A DNA stretch of 18,720 nt from CAYMTN01 sp964393335 (GTDB taxonomy: Bacteria; Chloroflexota; Anaerolineae; Aggregatilineales; Aggregatilineaceae), in the NCBI GenBank assembly GCA_964393335.1, contig CAYMTN010000094.1, forward strand, positions 1-18,720. The letters are read 5' to 3'. Position numbers and translations under genes: made by a program. Shown one piece after another: positions 1-7,876 of the stretch (positions within the stretch are counted from its first letter, which is position 1; each line of letters begins with the position of its first letter). Below the pieces are notes generated by a model. It was not told the DNA's origin and ran no database searches. It was given only the letters and a program-made list of their open reading frames with translations.

Positions 1-1242
1 CTGCTGATCCGGGCATATCCCCGGTCGGCGGGCCTGTACCGCAAGCAGATCACGGTCATCCTGATCGCCGGGCTGCTGCCGCTGGCCGCGCACGTCATCT
101 ACCTGTCGGGTGTGATCCCGGTGCGGCTGGATGTCACGCCCTACGCGTTGATCGGCACCGGCTGGATGGCGGCCTGGAGCGTGTTTGACCTTCAGTTTCT
201 GGACATCATGCCGGTCGCGCGGCAGGTAGTGGTGGAAAACCTGCAAGATGCCGTGATCGTGCTGGACATGCAGGGCCGCATCGTGGACCTGAACCCCTCG
301 GCCTGGAACCTGGTGGGGCCGAAGCCGGCACCGGTGGTGGGCCGCCCCGTGCAGGAGGTGTTCACGACGTGGTTCGCCCCCTCCGATTTTGCGCTGCTGC
401 GAGCAGACCAACAGGTCCGTGCCGAGTTCGTGCTGCCGCAGCAGGCCGACCGGCTGTTTGAGGTGCGCCTGTCGCTGCTGTCCGGGCGTGCCGGGCAGGA
501 GACCGGATTCCTGGCGGTGGTGCGCGACATCACCGAACGCAAGCGAGCCGAAGACGAACGCGAGCACCTGATCGCCGAGCTTGACGCGTTCGCGCACACC
601 GTCGCCCACGACCTGAAAAGCCCGCTGGCCGTGCTGGTAGCCTACAGCCTGACCTTGCAGGAGGAGTACCAGACCCTCAGCGCCGCCGAGATCGACCTGT
701 GCGTCGATACGATTGCAGGCACCAGTCAAAAAATGGCTGAGATCGTCGATGCGCTGCTGCTGCTCGCCAGCGTCGGGAAATTGCAGGTAGCAGAGCGCGT
801 CCCGCTTGACATGGCGGCCATCGTGACCGAGGCATGCAGCCGCCTGTCAACGCTGATCGCCGAATCCGGCGCGCAGGTGACGGTGCCCGATCAGTGGCCG
901 TCCAGCATGGGATACGCACCCTGGATCGAAGAGGTGTGGGTGAACTACCTGACGAACGCACTCAAATACGGGGGCGATCCGCCGCGTATCGTACTGGGCG
1001 CGACACCTGCATCCGGCGGCATAGTGCGCTTTTGGGTGCGCGACAACGGGAACGGCCTCACGCCGGACGAACAGGCGGTTCTATTCACGCCGTATACGCG
1101 CCTGCACCGGGGCCGTGTCGATGGGCACGGGTTGGGGCTGTCGATTGTGCGCCAGATCGTGGAAAAACTGGGTGGTGAGGTCGGCGTCAGCAGCGTGATC
1201 GGCGAGGGCAGCGTGTTCAGTTTTACCCTGCCCGCTGATTGA
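1..1242 (+). CDS. Sensor histidine kinase, 7TM-like N-terminus / PAS / HisKA / HATPase_c (5' end missing)
   Basis: The frame is open from base 1, so the N-terminus lies outside the window; the internal GTG at 112 is not the true start. The visible part begins with hydrophobic helices (roughly residues 16-65), which fits the end of a membrane sensor region of the 7TM histidine-kinase type. A PAS domain follows at about residues 75-182 (ENLQDAVIVLD...GRIVDLNPSA). The dimerisation/phosphoacceptor motif is AHDLKSP with His203. The ATPase domain shows the N box (NYLTNALKYGG, Asn319), the G1 box DNGNGL (Asp348) and the G2 box GHGLGLS (about 375-380). It should autophosphorylate and pass phosphate to a response regulator, but none is visible downstream, so it may be orphan or its partner may lie to the left. 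The family is secure; the signal sensed is unknown. Confidence 0.93.
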   Translation: MLIRAYPRSAGLYRKQITVILIAGLLPLAAHVIYLSGVIPVRLDVTPYALIGTGWMAAWSVFDLQFLDIMPVARQVVVENLQDAVIVLDMQGRIVDLNPSAWNLVGPKPAPVVGRPVQEVFTTWFAPSDFALLRADQQVRAEFVLPQQADRLFEVRLSLLSGRAGQETGFLAVVRDITERKRAEDEREHLIAELDAFAHTVAHDLKSPLAVLVAYSLTLQEEYQTLSAAEIDLCVDTIAGTSQKMAEIVDALLLLASVGKLQVAERVPLDMAAIVTEACSRLSTLIAESGAQVTVPDQWPSSMGYAPWIEEVWVNYLTNALKYGGDPPRIVLGATPASGGIVRFWVRDNGNGLTPDEQAVLFTPYTRLHRGRVDGHGLGLSIVRQIVEKLGGEVGVSSVIGEGSVFSFTLPAD

Positions 1243-1252
1243 GAGTAGGATT

Positions 1253-1337
1253 TTTGTACTATTTCTGCCGGGCGGGGGTTGTGGTTTTTTACCGAATACG
1301 GCTGATTTTTACGTTTTTCATAATACAATAGTACAAA
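1253..1337. repeat. 11-bp inverted repeat framing the gap after the kinase
   Basis: TTTGTACTATT at 1253-1263 is matched by its exact reverse complement at 1327-1337, with 63 bases between. The right arm overlaps a TAATAC/CATAAT-like -10 region about 40 bases before the next start codon. It could be a pair of operator half-sites. This is an A+T-rich gap, so chance is possible. Confidence 0.4.
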
Positions 1338-1368
1338 TGCAGGGGGGCGATAGTGGGGAAGAAACGCG

Positions 1369-1842
1369 ATGGAAACACGACGCGCCGACCCGATTCGTTT
1401 GATCGCGCTGCGGCTGCGGCAAGACGAACTGCGCAACGTCACACAGCAGCCGGGCGTCAACGAAGCGTTCCGGGTCACGATTCAGTTTGATGATACGCAG
1501 CATCCGAACCAGGTTGCCACGCTCACGCGCGGGCACAGCGGGGCATGTGCGCTCAAGGTCGTTTATGACAAGCCGAACAAGGACGTCCACTTTGACTACG
1601 CCGTCGAAGCCGAGCGGTACAAGGCGCTGTTGATGGCGCTGCGCCGCGTGAAAGTCGACAGCATGGACGACCAGCCCGACGTCCCCTACTTTGGCGTGGA
1701 CCTGTGGCTGGTCGAGCGGGCGTCCGGCAGCTTTTACCATGACGTGGTGCTGTCGCCGGAGAGCGCGCGCGGCTTCTACCGCGAGTTGATCCTGGCGATC
1801 CGCGAGCATGTCAAAGAGGTGGTCCGCGCCATCGGCGGCTAG
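1369..1842 (+). CDS. Hypothetical protein, 157 aa, not recognised
   Basis: I do not recognise a family. The ATG at 1369 is preceded by a G-rich GGGGAAG ribosome binding site about 9 bases upstream. The coding pattern is convincing: G/C-rich third positions like the neighbours, with no competing start. The protein is soluble and mixed-charge, with no signal peptide or membrane helix. It reads as an N-terminal helix (about 8-25), a central alternating strand region (about 32-85) and a C-terminal amphipathic helix (about 125-155, SARGFYRELILAIREHV). No cysteines stand out and no catalytic motif is evident. It lies 126 bases after the histidine kinase, behind an A+T-rich gap, so it probably has its own promoter. 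The next gene starts 123 bases later. Confidence 0.7.
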   Translation: METRRADPIRLIALRLRQDELRNVTQQPGVNEAFRVTIQFDDTQHPNQVATLTRGHSGACALKVVYDKPNKDVHFDYAVEAERYKALLMALRRVKVDSMDDQPDVPYFGVDLWLVERASGSFYHDVVLSPESARGFYRELILAIREHVKEVVRAIGG

Positions 1843-1897
1843 CGCGGCGATGTCCCCGGCGGGACAGCCTGATTCCTCGCGCCGTACACGATCCACC

Positions 1898-1926
1898 TGG
1901 ATCGACCGGGGGCAATGGAGTACAAT
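1898..1926 (+). promoter_or_regulatory. Possible promoter before the glycosyltransferase
   Basis: TACAAT at 1921-1926 matches the -10 consensus at five of six bases. A weak -35 (TGGATC, 1898-1903) lies 17 bases upstream. The ATG at 1966 would then follow a leader of about 30 bases. This argues against the upstream in-frame ATG at 1918-ish (frame opening at 1915), which would overlap the -10 box. Confidence 0.4.
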
Positions 1927-1965
1927 CCGCGCTCGTTATCCGGCCACAGAAACACGGTGCTGCGT

Positions 1966-3564
1966 ATGTCCAAGCGACGAGTACGGCGGCTGTTCGCGTT
2001 CATCGTGATCGGCTACGTGATATATGCCGGGGCGTTCATCTACCGGACGAGCGCCCTGGTCGAGCAGAATAGTTACAACCCGCAAACGCAGCGCTATTTT
2101 GTGCTGTTCGACGACGCCATGATCTCGATGCGTTACGCGCGCAACCTCGCCAACGGCGACGGGCTGGTCTGGAATCCCGGCGGCGAGCGGATCGAAGGGT
2201 ATACCAACCCGCTGTGGGTCGGTTACATGGCGATTTTTCACCTGTTCGACATCGACACGGCCACGATCAGCCTGGCGATTCAGATCAGCGGCGCGCTGTT
2301 CCTGGTGGCGAACCTGTTCGTCGTCAAACGCATCGCGGACGCGATCAGCGGCAATCCGCTGGTCGGGCTGGGGGCGGCGCTGTTCACCGCGTTTTATCTG
2401 CCGCTCAACGTGTGGAGCCTGCAAGGGACCGAGGTCAGCGTGTTGACGCTGATCGTCAGCCTGGCGGCGTGGTGGACGCTGCGCGCGTTGGCCGCCGACC
2501 GTTTCAGCGCCGCGCCGTACGTGCTGCTCGGCTTCAGCACGTGGATTCGCATGGATATGGCCGTACCGTTGGGTGCGCTGGCTGCGTTTATGGTGCTGGC
2601 CGACCGCCGCCGCTGGCGAGCGCACGGGGTTGCAGCGCTGCTGGCGCTGGCTGCGTTCATGATCCCGCAGATGCTGCTGCGCCACTGGTACTACGGCGAC
2701 TGGCTGCCCAACACGTACTACCTGAAAATGGAAGGATACCCGTTCGTCAAACGGATCACGCACGGGTTTGAGATCGCCACACGGTTTTTCATCCGGGTTG
2801 GCCTGCTGCCGTTTGGCGTATTTATCTTCCGGCGCGATCGCGCGGTGCGGCTGCTGGCGTGGCTGTTCGCCGGGCAGGTGCTGTATTCGATCTACGTGGG
2901 CGGCGACGCCTGGGAACACTACGGCGGCGCGAACCGGTATCTGAGCCTCGGCATGCCGCTGCTGTTTGTGCTGTTGTGGAGCACGCTGGTCACGCTGTAT
3001 GCGTGGCTGGTCGAGTCCGCGCGCCAGCTTGACGCCGATCCACGCTTCCGGCTGCACCCGGCTGCGCCGCGCGTGGCGCTGGTCCTGTTCGGCCTGTTTT
3101 TATTCGTGTCGTACAATTACACCTACGGGACCGGCGCGCTCAAGGAATGGCTGTTGATCGAGCCGTCGTTATATGCGGGCGAAAACGGCATGAAGGTGCG
3201 TCAGGCGCTGCTGCTCAAGGCATTGACCAAAGACGACGCAACGGTCGCCCTGGCCGGGGCGGGCATCGTGCCCTATTTTGCCGAGCGCACGTATATCGAC
3301 CTGTTGGGCAAAAACGACCGGGTCATCGCGCATGAAGCGATGGACCAGCACATCATTCCGGAGTTCAAACCCGGCCACATGAAGTGGGATTACGCCTACT
3401 CGATTGGCGTCCTCCAGCCGGACGTCGTGCTGGAGCTGTGGGTCAATCCGCAGGACGCCGGGCCGTATCTTGACGGGGCTTATCGTGAGGTCTGGTTTCC
3501 GCCCAAAAACGGCGTGGTCTGGATGCGCATCGATTCTCCGCATATCTGGTGGGACCGGATGTAG
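1966..3564 (+). CDS. GT-C-type integral membrane glycosyltransferase (AftB/GT39-like), 532 aa
   Basis: This is a polytopic membrane protein with many hydrophobic helices. The first is at about residues 9-26, followed by a long loop and then the motif YFVLFDDAMISMRYARNL...GLVWNPGGERIEGYTNPLW. The Asp49-Asp50 pair at the end of the first outer loop is the typical catalytic/metal position of GT-C enzymes that use polyprenyl-phosphate sugars. The DDA.IS.RYA...G.GLV.NPG.R.EGYTN signature is shared with AftB-type arabinofuranosyltransferases and related bacterial proteins. The C-terminal 110 residues (after about 420) form a soluble, probably extracytoplasmic domain. I chose ATG 1966 because the helix begins just after MSKRRVRR and the upstream in-frame ATG at 1915 precedes a likely -10 box. 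It probably glycosylates an envelope polymer or protein. Donor and acceptor cannot be read from sequence. Confidence 0.8.
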   Translation: MSKRRVRRLFAFIVIGYVIYAGAFIYRTSALVEQNSYNPQTQRYFVLFDDAMISMRYARNLANGDGLVWNPGGERIEGYTNPLWVGYMAIFHLFDIDTATISLAIQISGALFLVANLFVVKRIADAISGNPLVGLGAALFTAFYLPLNVWSLQGTEVSVLTLIVSLAAWWTLRALAADRFSAAPYVLLGFSTWIRMDMAVPLGALAAFMVLADRRRWRAHGVAALLALAAFMIPQMLLRHWYYGDWLPNTYYLKMEGYPFVKRITHGFEIATRFFIRVGLLPFGVFIFRRDRAVRLLAWLFAGQVLYSIYVGGDAWEHYGGANRYLSLGMPLLFVLLWSTLVTLYAWLVESARQLDADPRFRLHPAAPRVALVLFGLFLFVSYNYTYGTGALKEWLLIEPSLYAGENGMKVRQALLLKALTKDDATVALAGAGIVPYFAERTYIDLLGKNDRVIAHEAMDQHIIPEFKPGHMKWDYAYSIGVLQPDVVLELWVNPQDAGPYLDGAYREVWFPPKNGVVWMRIDSPHIWWDRM

Positions 3565-3578
3565 AAAAACGGTGATCT

Positions 3579-4217
3579 ATGACAAGCCTGTTGGAATCTG
3601 AGGTCAAGATTTTTGTGCCGGACCTGAACGCCGTCGCTGCCCAGGTGCAGGCGGCGGGGGCGGTCCTCACGGCGCAGCGCGTGTTCGAGCGTAACATCCG
3701 CTACGAAGACACGGCGCAGTCGTTCACGTCACGGGGGATCGTGCTGCGGCTGCGGCAGGATACGCGCGTGCGCCTGACGTACAAATCGGCTCCCCCTGAC
3801 GGGCCGGGCGTGACCGCCGATGGCGTCCAGCGGCGCTTTGAAGCCGAGGTCACCGTCGATGACCTGGATACGATGGACCTGATCTTACAGCGGCTCGGCT
3901 TCCAGCCCTTCGTCGTCTATGAAAAATACCGCACGACCTACGAATTAGGCGGCACCGAGATCGCGCTGGACGAGATGCCGTATGGCGATTTTGTCGAGGT
4001 CGAAGGGCCGGAGGCCGCCATCGAATCGACTCTGGCCGCGTTGGGCTTGCAGGATGCGCCGCGTCTGGTAGCCAGTTATTTGATGCTGTTTGAGCACGTA
4101 AAAACGCAGTTGGGCCTGACTATTCGGGACCTGACCTTTGACGATTTCAAGCAGGTGTGGGTGCCGGATCACGTGTTTACTCACAGCGCGATCACCAACC
4201 CAGGAAAGGATGGCTGA
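3579..4217 (+). CDS. CYTH-domain protein (class IV adenylate cyclase / triphosphatase family), 212 aa
   Basis: The N-terminal ESEVK (Glu6-x-Glu8-x-Lys10) is the ExExK signature of CYTH tunnel-fold enzymes. It is followed by family-like strands: RGIVLRLRQD...VRLTYK with basic residues, FEAEVTVDD, a LGFQPF..YEKYRTTYEL stretch and acidic ALDEMPYGDFVEVEG. Members hydrolyse triphosphates (thiamine triphosphate, inorganic triphosphate) or make cAMP in a divalent-metal tunnel; the sequence alone does not separate these. The protein is somewhat longer than the minimal CYTH (about 180), with a C-terminal tail of about 40 residues (TIRDLTFDDFKQVWVPDHVF). It starts 14 bases after the glycosyltransferase stop and its stop overlaps the next start by 8 bases, so the three genes are probably co-transcribed and the last two translationally coupled. 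Confidence 0.85.
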   Translation: MTSLLESEVKIFVPDLNAVAAQVQAAGAVLTAQRVFERNIRYEDTAQSFTSRGIVLRLRQDTRVRLTYKSAPPDGPGVTADGVQRRFEAEVTVDDLDTMDLILQRLGFQPFVVYEKYRTTYELGGTEIALDEMPYGDFVEVEGPEAAIESTLAALGLQDAPRLVASYLMLFEHVKTQLGLTIRDLTFDDFKQVWVPDHVFTHSAITNPGKDG

Positions 4218-5121
4218 CGGCGTGATTTTCGGCGGCATCGAAGGCGGCGGGACCAAGTTTGTATGCGCGGTGAGCGATGAATCGGGCACGATACGCACGC
4301 GCCAGCGCTTTTTGACGGTTTCGCCGCAGGCAACCCTCAACCAGACCATCGCATTTTTGAAGAATCAAGAAGTGCTGCGCGGGGAGCGACTCGCCGCAAT
4401 CGGTATCGCCAGTTTTGGCCCGGTGGACCTCAACCCCGCGTCTGAGTATTACGGTCACGTCACGCAGACGCCCAAAGCGGGCTGGGCCTTTGCCAACGTC
4501 GCCGGGACGGTGCAGCTCGCTTTCCCCGATGTGCCGGTCGTGATCGATACGGACGTCAACGGGGCGGCGTTGGGCGAACATCGCTGGGGCGCGGCGCGGG
4601 ACTGGGATACGTTTGTATATCTCACGGTCGGCACCGGCATCGGCGGCGGCGTGATGGTCAACGGGCGCACGCTGCACGGCCTGATCCACCCGGAAATGGG
4701 CCACGTGTTGCTGCCCCACCGTGACGACGATCCGCTGGCGCGCGGCGTGTGCCCGTTTCACCCGAACTGCCTGGAAGGGCTGGCCGCCGGTCCGTCATTA
4801 CAGGCGCGTTGGAACGTGCCGGGCGAAACGCTGCCGCCGGATCATCCCGCCTGGGACCTGGAAGCGTATTATCTGGCGCAGGCGCTGGTGAATTTCATGT
4901 GTACGCTGTCGCCGCAGGGTATCATTCTGGGGGGCAGCGTGATGCACCAGCAGCAGTTGTTCCCGCTGATTCGCCAGAAGGTGCGCGCCCTGTTGAACGG
5001 GTACCTGGTGCATCCGCGCCTGGATGACCTGGATTCGTTCATCGTGCCGCCCGGCTTGAAAGATGACGCCGGGGTACGCGGCGCGATTGCGCTGGCGCAA
5101 ACGGCGCTGCCGGCGGGCTGA
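4210..5121 (+). CDS. ROK-family sugar kinase, fructokinase type, 303 aa
   Basis: The start GGIEGGGTKFVCAV (residues 8-21) closely follows the phosphate-loop signature of ROK fructokinases. DTDVNGAALGE (113-123) carries the probable catalytic base Asp115. GTGIGGG (141-147) is the second nucleotide-binding loop. The ROK zinc site is complete: His165, then CPFHPNC giving Cys181, His184 and Cys187, then LEGLAAGPS. These features point to ATP-dependent phosphorylation of fructose (or mannose/glucose) in the cytoplasm. The ATG at 4210 is preceded by AGGAAAGG and overlaps the CYTH stop. The longer in-frame start at 4138 would overlap the CYTH gene heavily and precede the phosphate loop by 34 residues. 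It ends the glycosyltransferase-CYTH-ROK cluster and lies upstream of malQ, which fits carbohydrate metabolism. Confidence 0.88.
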   Translation: MADGVIFGGIEGGGTKFVCAVSDESGTIRTRQRFLTVSPQATLNQTIAFLKNQEVLRGERLAAIGIASFGPVDLNPASEYYGHVTQTPKAGWAFANVAGTVQLAFPDVPVVIDTDVNGAALGEHRWGAARDWDTFVYLTVGTGIGGGVMVNGRTLHGLIHPEMGHVLLPHRDDDPLARGVCPFHPNCLEGLAAGPSLQARWNVPGETLPPDHPAWDLEAYYLAQALVNFMCTLSPQGIILGGSVMHQQQLFPLIRQKVRALLNGYLVHPRLDDLDSFIVPPGLKDDAGVRGAIALAQTALPAG

Positions 5122-5199
5122 GTGGGCCGGGCAGCAGCCAGGGATGAGGCTGTGTGACGGGCAACTGATGGCGCGACTGAAACAAATCCGGATGTTCCA

Positions 5200-5224
5200 G
5201 GGCGCAGCAAGCAGCGCCCCTACC
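5200..5224. repeat. GTAGGGGCG-type hairpin repeat
   Basis: GGGCGC (5200-5205) and GCGCCC (5214-5219) form a perfect 6-bp stem around an 8-base loop, followed by CCTAC. Read on the minus strand this is GTAGGGGCGC...GCGCCC, which resembles the short hairpin element widespread in intergenic DNA of Chloroflexota, cyanobacteria and others. It is unlikely to be a terminator, as there is no T run on either side. Confidence 0.5.
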
Positions 5225-5289
5225 GGGTCAATCGCCCAGATTCTATTTCGGCTCCCCGTGAGTTTGGGATTAGTTGCGAGGCCCAGCAC

Positions 5290-5321
5290 CAACTGACAAC
5301 CAACAACTTACAACCAATAAC
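5290..5321 (+). repeat. AAC-rich intergenic repeat upstream of malQ
   Basis: This purine/cytosine-asymmetric stretch contains CAACTGACAACC, CAACAACTT and ACAACCAATAAC, with almost no G. A related stretch lies at 10332-10359, just upstream of the mutase gene, and shares CAACTGACA and CCAATAAC. It sits 22 bases before the malQ start and includes neither the Shine-Dalgarno nor a recognisable promoter. Confidence 0.5.
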
Positions 5322-5330
5322 TTTCTTTCC

Positions 5331-5343
5331 GAAGGAGGATATT
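5331..5343 (+). promoter_or_regulatory. Strong ribosome binding site that fixes a TTG start
   Basis: GAAGGAGG (5331-5338) is a near-perfect anti-16S match, five bases before TTG 5344. No ATG or GTG in frame lies at suitable spacing, so TTG is the start of malQ. Confidence 0.85.
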
Positions 5344-6888
5344 TTGGCTAACCGAGAGAGTTTATTTCCCCGATCAAGCGGCGTACTGCTGCACCCAACC
5401 TCCCTGCCGGGGCCGTACGGCCTGGGCGACCTGGGCGAGTGGGCGTACCGCTTTGTGGACTGTCTCGCGGCGGCAGGCCAGACCGTCTGGCAGGTGCTGC
5501 CGCTGGGGCCTACCGGCTATGGCGAGTCGCCGTACCAGGGTTTTTCGACCTTCGCCGGAAACACGAACCTGATCAGCCTGGATAAACTGGTCGAACACGA
5601 CTGGCTGTCCGCCGGTGAACTGGCGGATCACCCCTATTTTTCCAGCCGCCGGGCCGACTACGCCGCCGCGATAACGTACCATGACGAGCTGCTGTCGCTG
5701 GCCTACGACCGGTTTGTGCAGAACCAGGCCGATTTCGACGCGTGCCAGGCGTGGTGTCATGATGAGGAACGGCGGTGGCTGGACGATTTCGCGCTGTTTA
5801 TGTCGCTCAAGGAGTTTCACGGCGGGCGGCCCTGGACCGACTGGAACGAAAGCGAAATCTTCCGCGAGAAACAGGCGCTGCAAGCCGCCCGCACGATGCA
5901 CGCCTGCCGCACAGCCGAGCATCGTTTCCGGCAGTGGGTGTTTTACGAGCAGTGGGACGAACTGCGGGCGTATGCCAACAGCAAACAGATCCGGATTGTG
6001 GGCGACATCCCGATCTACGTCGCGCACGACAGCAGCGACGTGTGGGTCAATCCCGAATTATTCGACCTGGATTTTTACGGCAGGCCGAACTTCATTGCGG
6101 GCGTCCCGCCGGACTATTTCAGCGCGACCGGGCAGCGGTGGGGCAATCCGCTTTATTTGTGGGACGAACACAAACGCACCGGCTACGACTGGTGGATTCG
6201 CCGGATGCAGGCCATGTTCAAGCTGGTGGACATCGTGCGTATCGATCACTTCCGCGCGTTTGACCTGTACTACAAGATTCCCGTCAAACGTGATACGGCG
6301 CAGGGCGGGCGCTGGGTCAACGGCCCCAAGATCGAGTTTTTCCGCTCCGTGAGCAAGGGGCTGGGGCGCGCACTGGACGAACTGCCGATCATCGCGGAAG
6401 ACCTGGGCGACGACCTGGGCGCGGCGATCCAGCTCCGCAAGGATTTGCGGCTGCCCGGCATGGCGATCTTGCAGTTCGCGTTCGGCGGCACGCCGGACGA
6501 TCAAAACCGCTTCCTGCCCGACAATCACGAGAAAAACACGGTCGTTTACACCGGTACACACGACAACAATACGGTGTTGGGCTGGTGGTGCTGCGAATCC
6601 GGCGAGGCAGCACGCGAGAGCCTGCGGCGTTACGTGGGCAAAAACACCATCGCCGCGCCGAACTGGGAGCTGATCGAAATGGGGATGCAGTCCCCGGCGC
6701 ATACGTTCATCGTGCCGCTGCAAGACGTACTCGACCAGGGAGCCAGCGCGCGCATGAATAAGCCGGGCGTCCCGGCGGGCCAGTGGCGCTGGCGCTGCCT
6801 GCCCGGCGATCTGCCGGACGACATCGGCGGCACGCCCTGGGAGCGGCTGGCGGCGCTGACCGAGGCGACTGGTCGCGCGCCGGAGTAA
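5344..6888 (+). CDS. malQ: 4-alpha-glucanotransferase (amylomaltase, GH77), 514 aa
   Basis: MalQ moves alpha-1,4-glucan segments between maltodextrins in the cytoplasm and takes part in glycogen/maltose metabolism. The sequence runs at the usual short-form length of about 500 residues. It opens with SSGVLLHPTSLPGPYGLGDLG and WQVLPLGPTGYGESPYQGFS, then shows GDIPIYVAHDSSDVW. All three catalytic carboxylates are present: nucleophile Asp301 (VRIDHFRAF), acid/base Glu352 (IAEDLG) and transition-state Asp407 (GTHDNNT). The C-terminus has the typical NKPGVP.GQWRWR. The TTG start is set by a GAAGGAGG site five bases upstream. The next gene begins 5 bases after the stop, so malQ heads an operon with the small cysteine-rich and secreted proteins, closed by the terminator at 7877. 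Confidence 0.97.
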   Translation: MANRESLFPRSSGVLLHPTSLPGPYGLGDLGEWAYRFVDCLAAAGQTVWQVLPLGPTGYGESPYQGFSTFAGNTNLISLDKLVEHDWLSAGELADHPYFSSRRADYAAAITYHDELLSLAYDRFVQNQADFDACQAWCHDEERRWLDDFALFMSLKEFHGGRPWTDWNESEIFREKQALQAARTMHACRTAEHRFRQWVFYEQWDELRAYANSKQIRIVGDIPIYVAHDSSDVWVNPELFDLDFYGRPNFIAGVPPDYFSATGQRWGNPLYLWDEHKRTGYDWWIRRMQAMFKLVDIVRIDHFRAFDLYYKIPVKRDTAQGGRWVNGPKIEFFRSVSKGLGRALDELPIIAEDLGDDLGAAIQLRKDLRLPGMAILQFAFGGTPDDQNRFLPDNHEKNTVVYTGTHDNNTVLGWWCCESGEAARESLRRYVGKNTIAAPNWELIEMGMQSPAHTFIVPLQDVLDQGASARMNKPGVPAGQWRWRCLPGDLPDDIGGTPWERLAALTEATGRAPE

Positions 6889-6893
6889 GGGCC

Positions 6894-7100
6894 ATGAGCG
6901 AAGTAATCCTGATCCGCGATGCGGCGGTGCTGGCACGCGGCTGCCTGGTCTGCCGGGCCGATAAGTGGGACTGCACGGTAGACGGCTGCCATCCCGGTGG
7001 GGCGGGGCGCGGTTCCGCTCGCAACGTGGAGGGTGACGTGATTCATTGTAAAATCTGCAATACGGTCTACGTCATCGAGCGTGGCGATCAGCCGCGCTGA
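6894..7100 (+). CDS. Small cysteine-rich protein, 68 aa, probable zinc ribbon
   Basis: Six cysteines are arranged as CLVC (17, 20), Cys27, Cys32 and CKIC (52, 55). The outer CxxC pairs fit one zinc-ribbon site; Cys27 and Cys32 are extra. There is no signal peptide or membrane helix. I recognise no family. The ATG at 6894 lies 5 bases after the malQ stop with AAGGG just upstream. The frame stays open further upstream inside malQ, but those codons are out-of-frame malQ sequence. The stop overlaps the GAAGGAGG site of the following secreted protein, so translation of the three genes is probably linked. The role is unknown. A small DNA/RNA-binding or metal-binding accessory protein is the simplest guess, not a finding. 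Confidence 0.65.
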   Translation: MSEVILIRDAAVLARGCLVCRADKWDCTVDGCHPGGAGRGSARNVEGDVIHCKICNTVYVIERGDQPR

Positions 7101-7115
7101 AGGAGGTTTTACAGT

Positions 7116-7835
7116 ATGCTCAAACGTATGATCATAACGGGCGCGGTGCTGCTGCTGCTCGTGATGGGCGTCGCCCCCGCTGCCGCGCAGGAAGACGTGT
7201 GTATGCAGCAGGGCGGCAACTGGGACGCGACCACCGGCACGTGTGTGATCGGGGCGACGATCGACGTCAAGATCACGTACCCGATCGAATTTGCGCAGTA
7301 CGATTTTGCGAAACAGGCCATCGACCAGGTGCTGACCGATCAGCGGGCGGCGTTTTTTGCGCCGATCAACGAATACGGCTTCACGCCGTCGCCGGGTCCG
7401 CTGACGCTGCAAATCGACTACGAAACGACCAGTTTTTCGCCGGACATCGTCAGCGTGAAGTTCACGACCTACGCCTTCACCGGCGGGGCGCACGGCATGA
7501 CGACCTTCAACACGCTGACGTTCGACCTGGCGAACAGCCGCGTCCTGACGCTGGATGACCTGTTCGTGGCGGGCACGTCGCCGCTGGACGTGATCGCGCC
7601 GATGGCGCAGCAGGACCTGCAAGGTACGCTCGGCGAAATGACCGACGCGAAGTGGCTGGCCGACGGCACCGCCCCGACCGCTGAGAACTATCAAAACTGG
7701 GTGCTCACGCCGGATTCGCTGGTCTTCACGTTCCCGCAGTACCAGGTGGCGGCCTATGCGGCTGGCCCGCAGGAGGTCACGATCCCGCTCGCAGCGCTCG
7801 GCGGGCTGCTGGCCGCTCCGTTCAGCGGCATGTAA
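7116..7835 (+). CDS. Secreted DUF3298/RsiV-like domain protein, 239 aa
   Basis: A clear Sec signal peptide (LKR, hydrophobic core 6-20, AAA-Q cleavage near residue 24) is followed by a short C29...QGG.WD..TGTC43 segment, which could make a disulphide. The rest (about 48-235) matches the DUF4163/DUF3298 architecture known from RsiV-type proteins: DIVSVKFTTYAFTGGAHGMTTFNTLTFDL, LTLDDLF, then SLVFTFPQYQVAAYAAGPQEVTIPL near the C-terminus. In RsiV this outer domain binds lysozyme, but this protein has no anti-sigma domain or anchor, so that role should not be assumed. It was probably exported. GAAGGAGG ends 8-9 bases before ATG 7116. It is the last gene of the malQ operon, with a strong terminator about 40 bases after its stop. 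Confidence 0.85.
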   Translation: MLKRMIITGAVLLLLVMGVAPAAAQEDVCMQQGGNWDATTGTCVIGATIDVKITYPIEFAQYDFAKQAIDQVLTDQRAAFFAPINEYGFTPSPGPLTLQIDYETTSFSPDIVSVKFTTYAFTGGAHGMTTFNTLTFDLANSRVLTLDDLFVAGTSPLDVIAPMAQQDLQGTLGEMTDAKWLADGTAPTAENYQNWVLTPDSLVFTFPQYQVAAYAAGPQEVTIPLAALGGLLAAPFSGM

Positions 7836-7876
7836 CGTGCAGCGTCCGCTTGCATGAGTGTTATAACTACCTCGTT

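Noticed and set aside
1936..3057. Long minus-strand open frame opposite the glycosyltransferase
   Set aside because: Composition is Arg/Gln/His-rich with no recognisable domain, typical of the shadow of a GC-rich gene.
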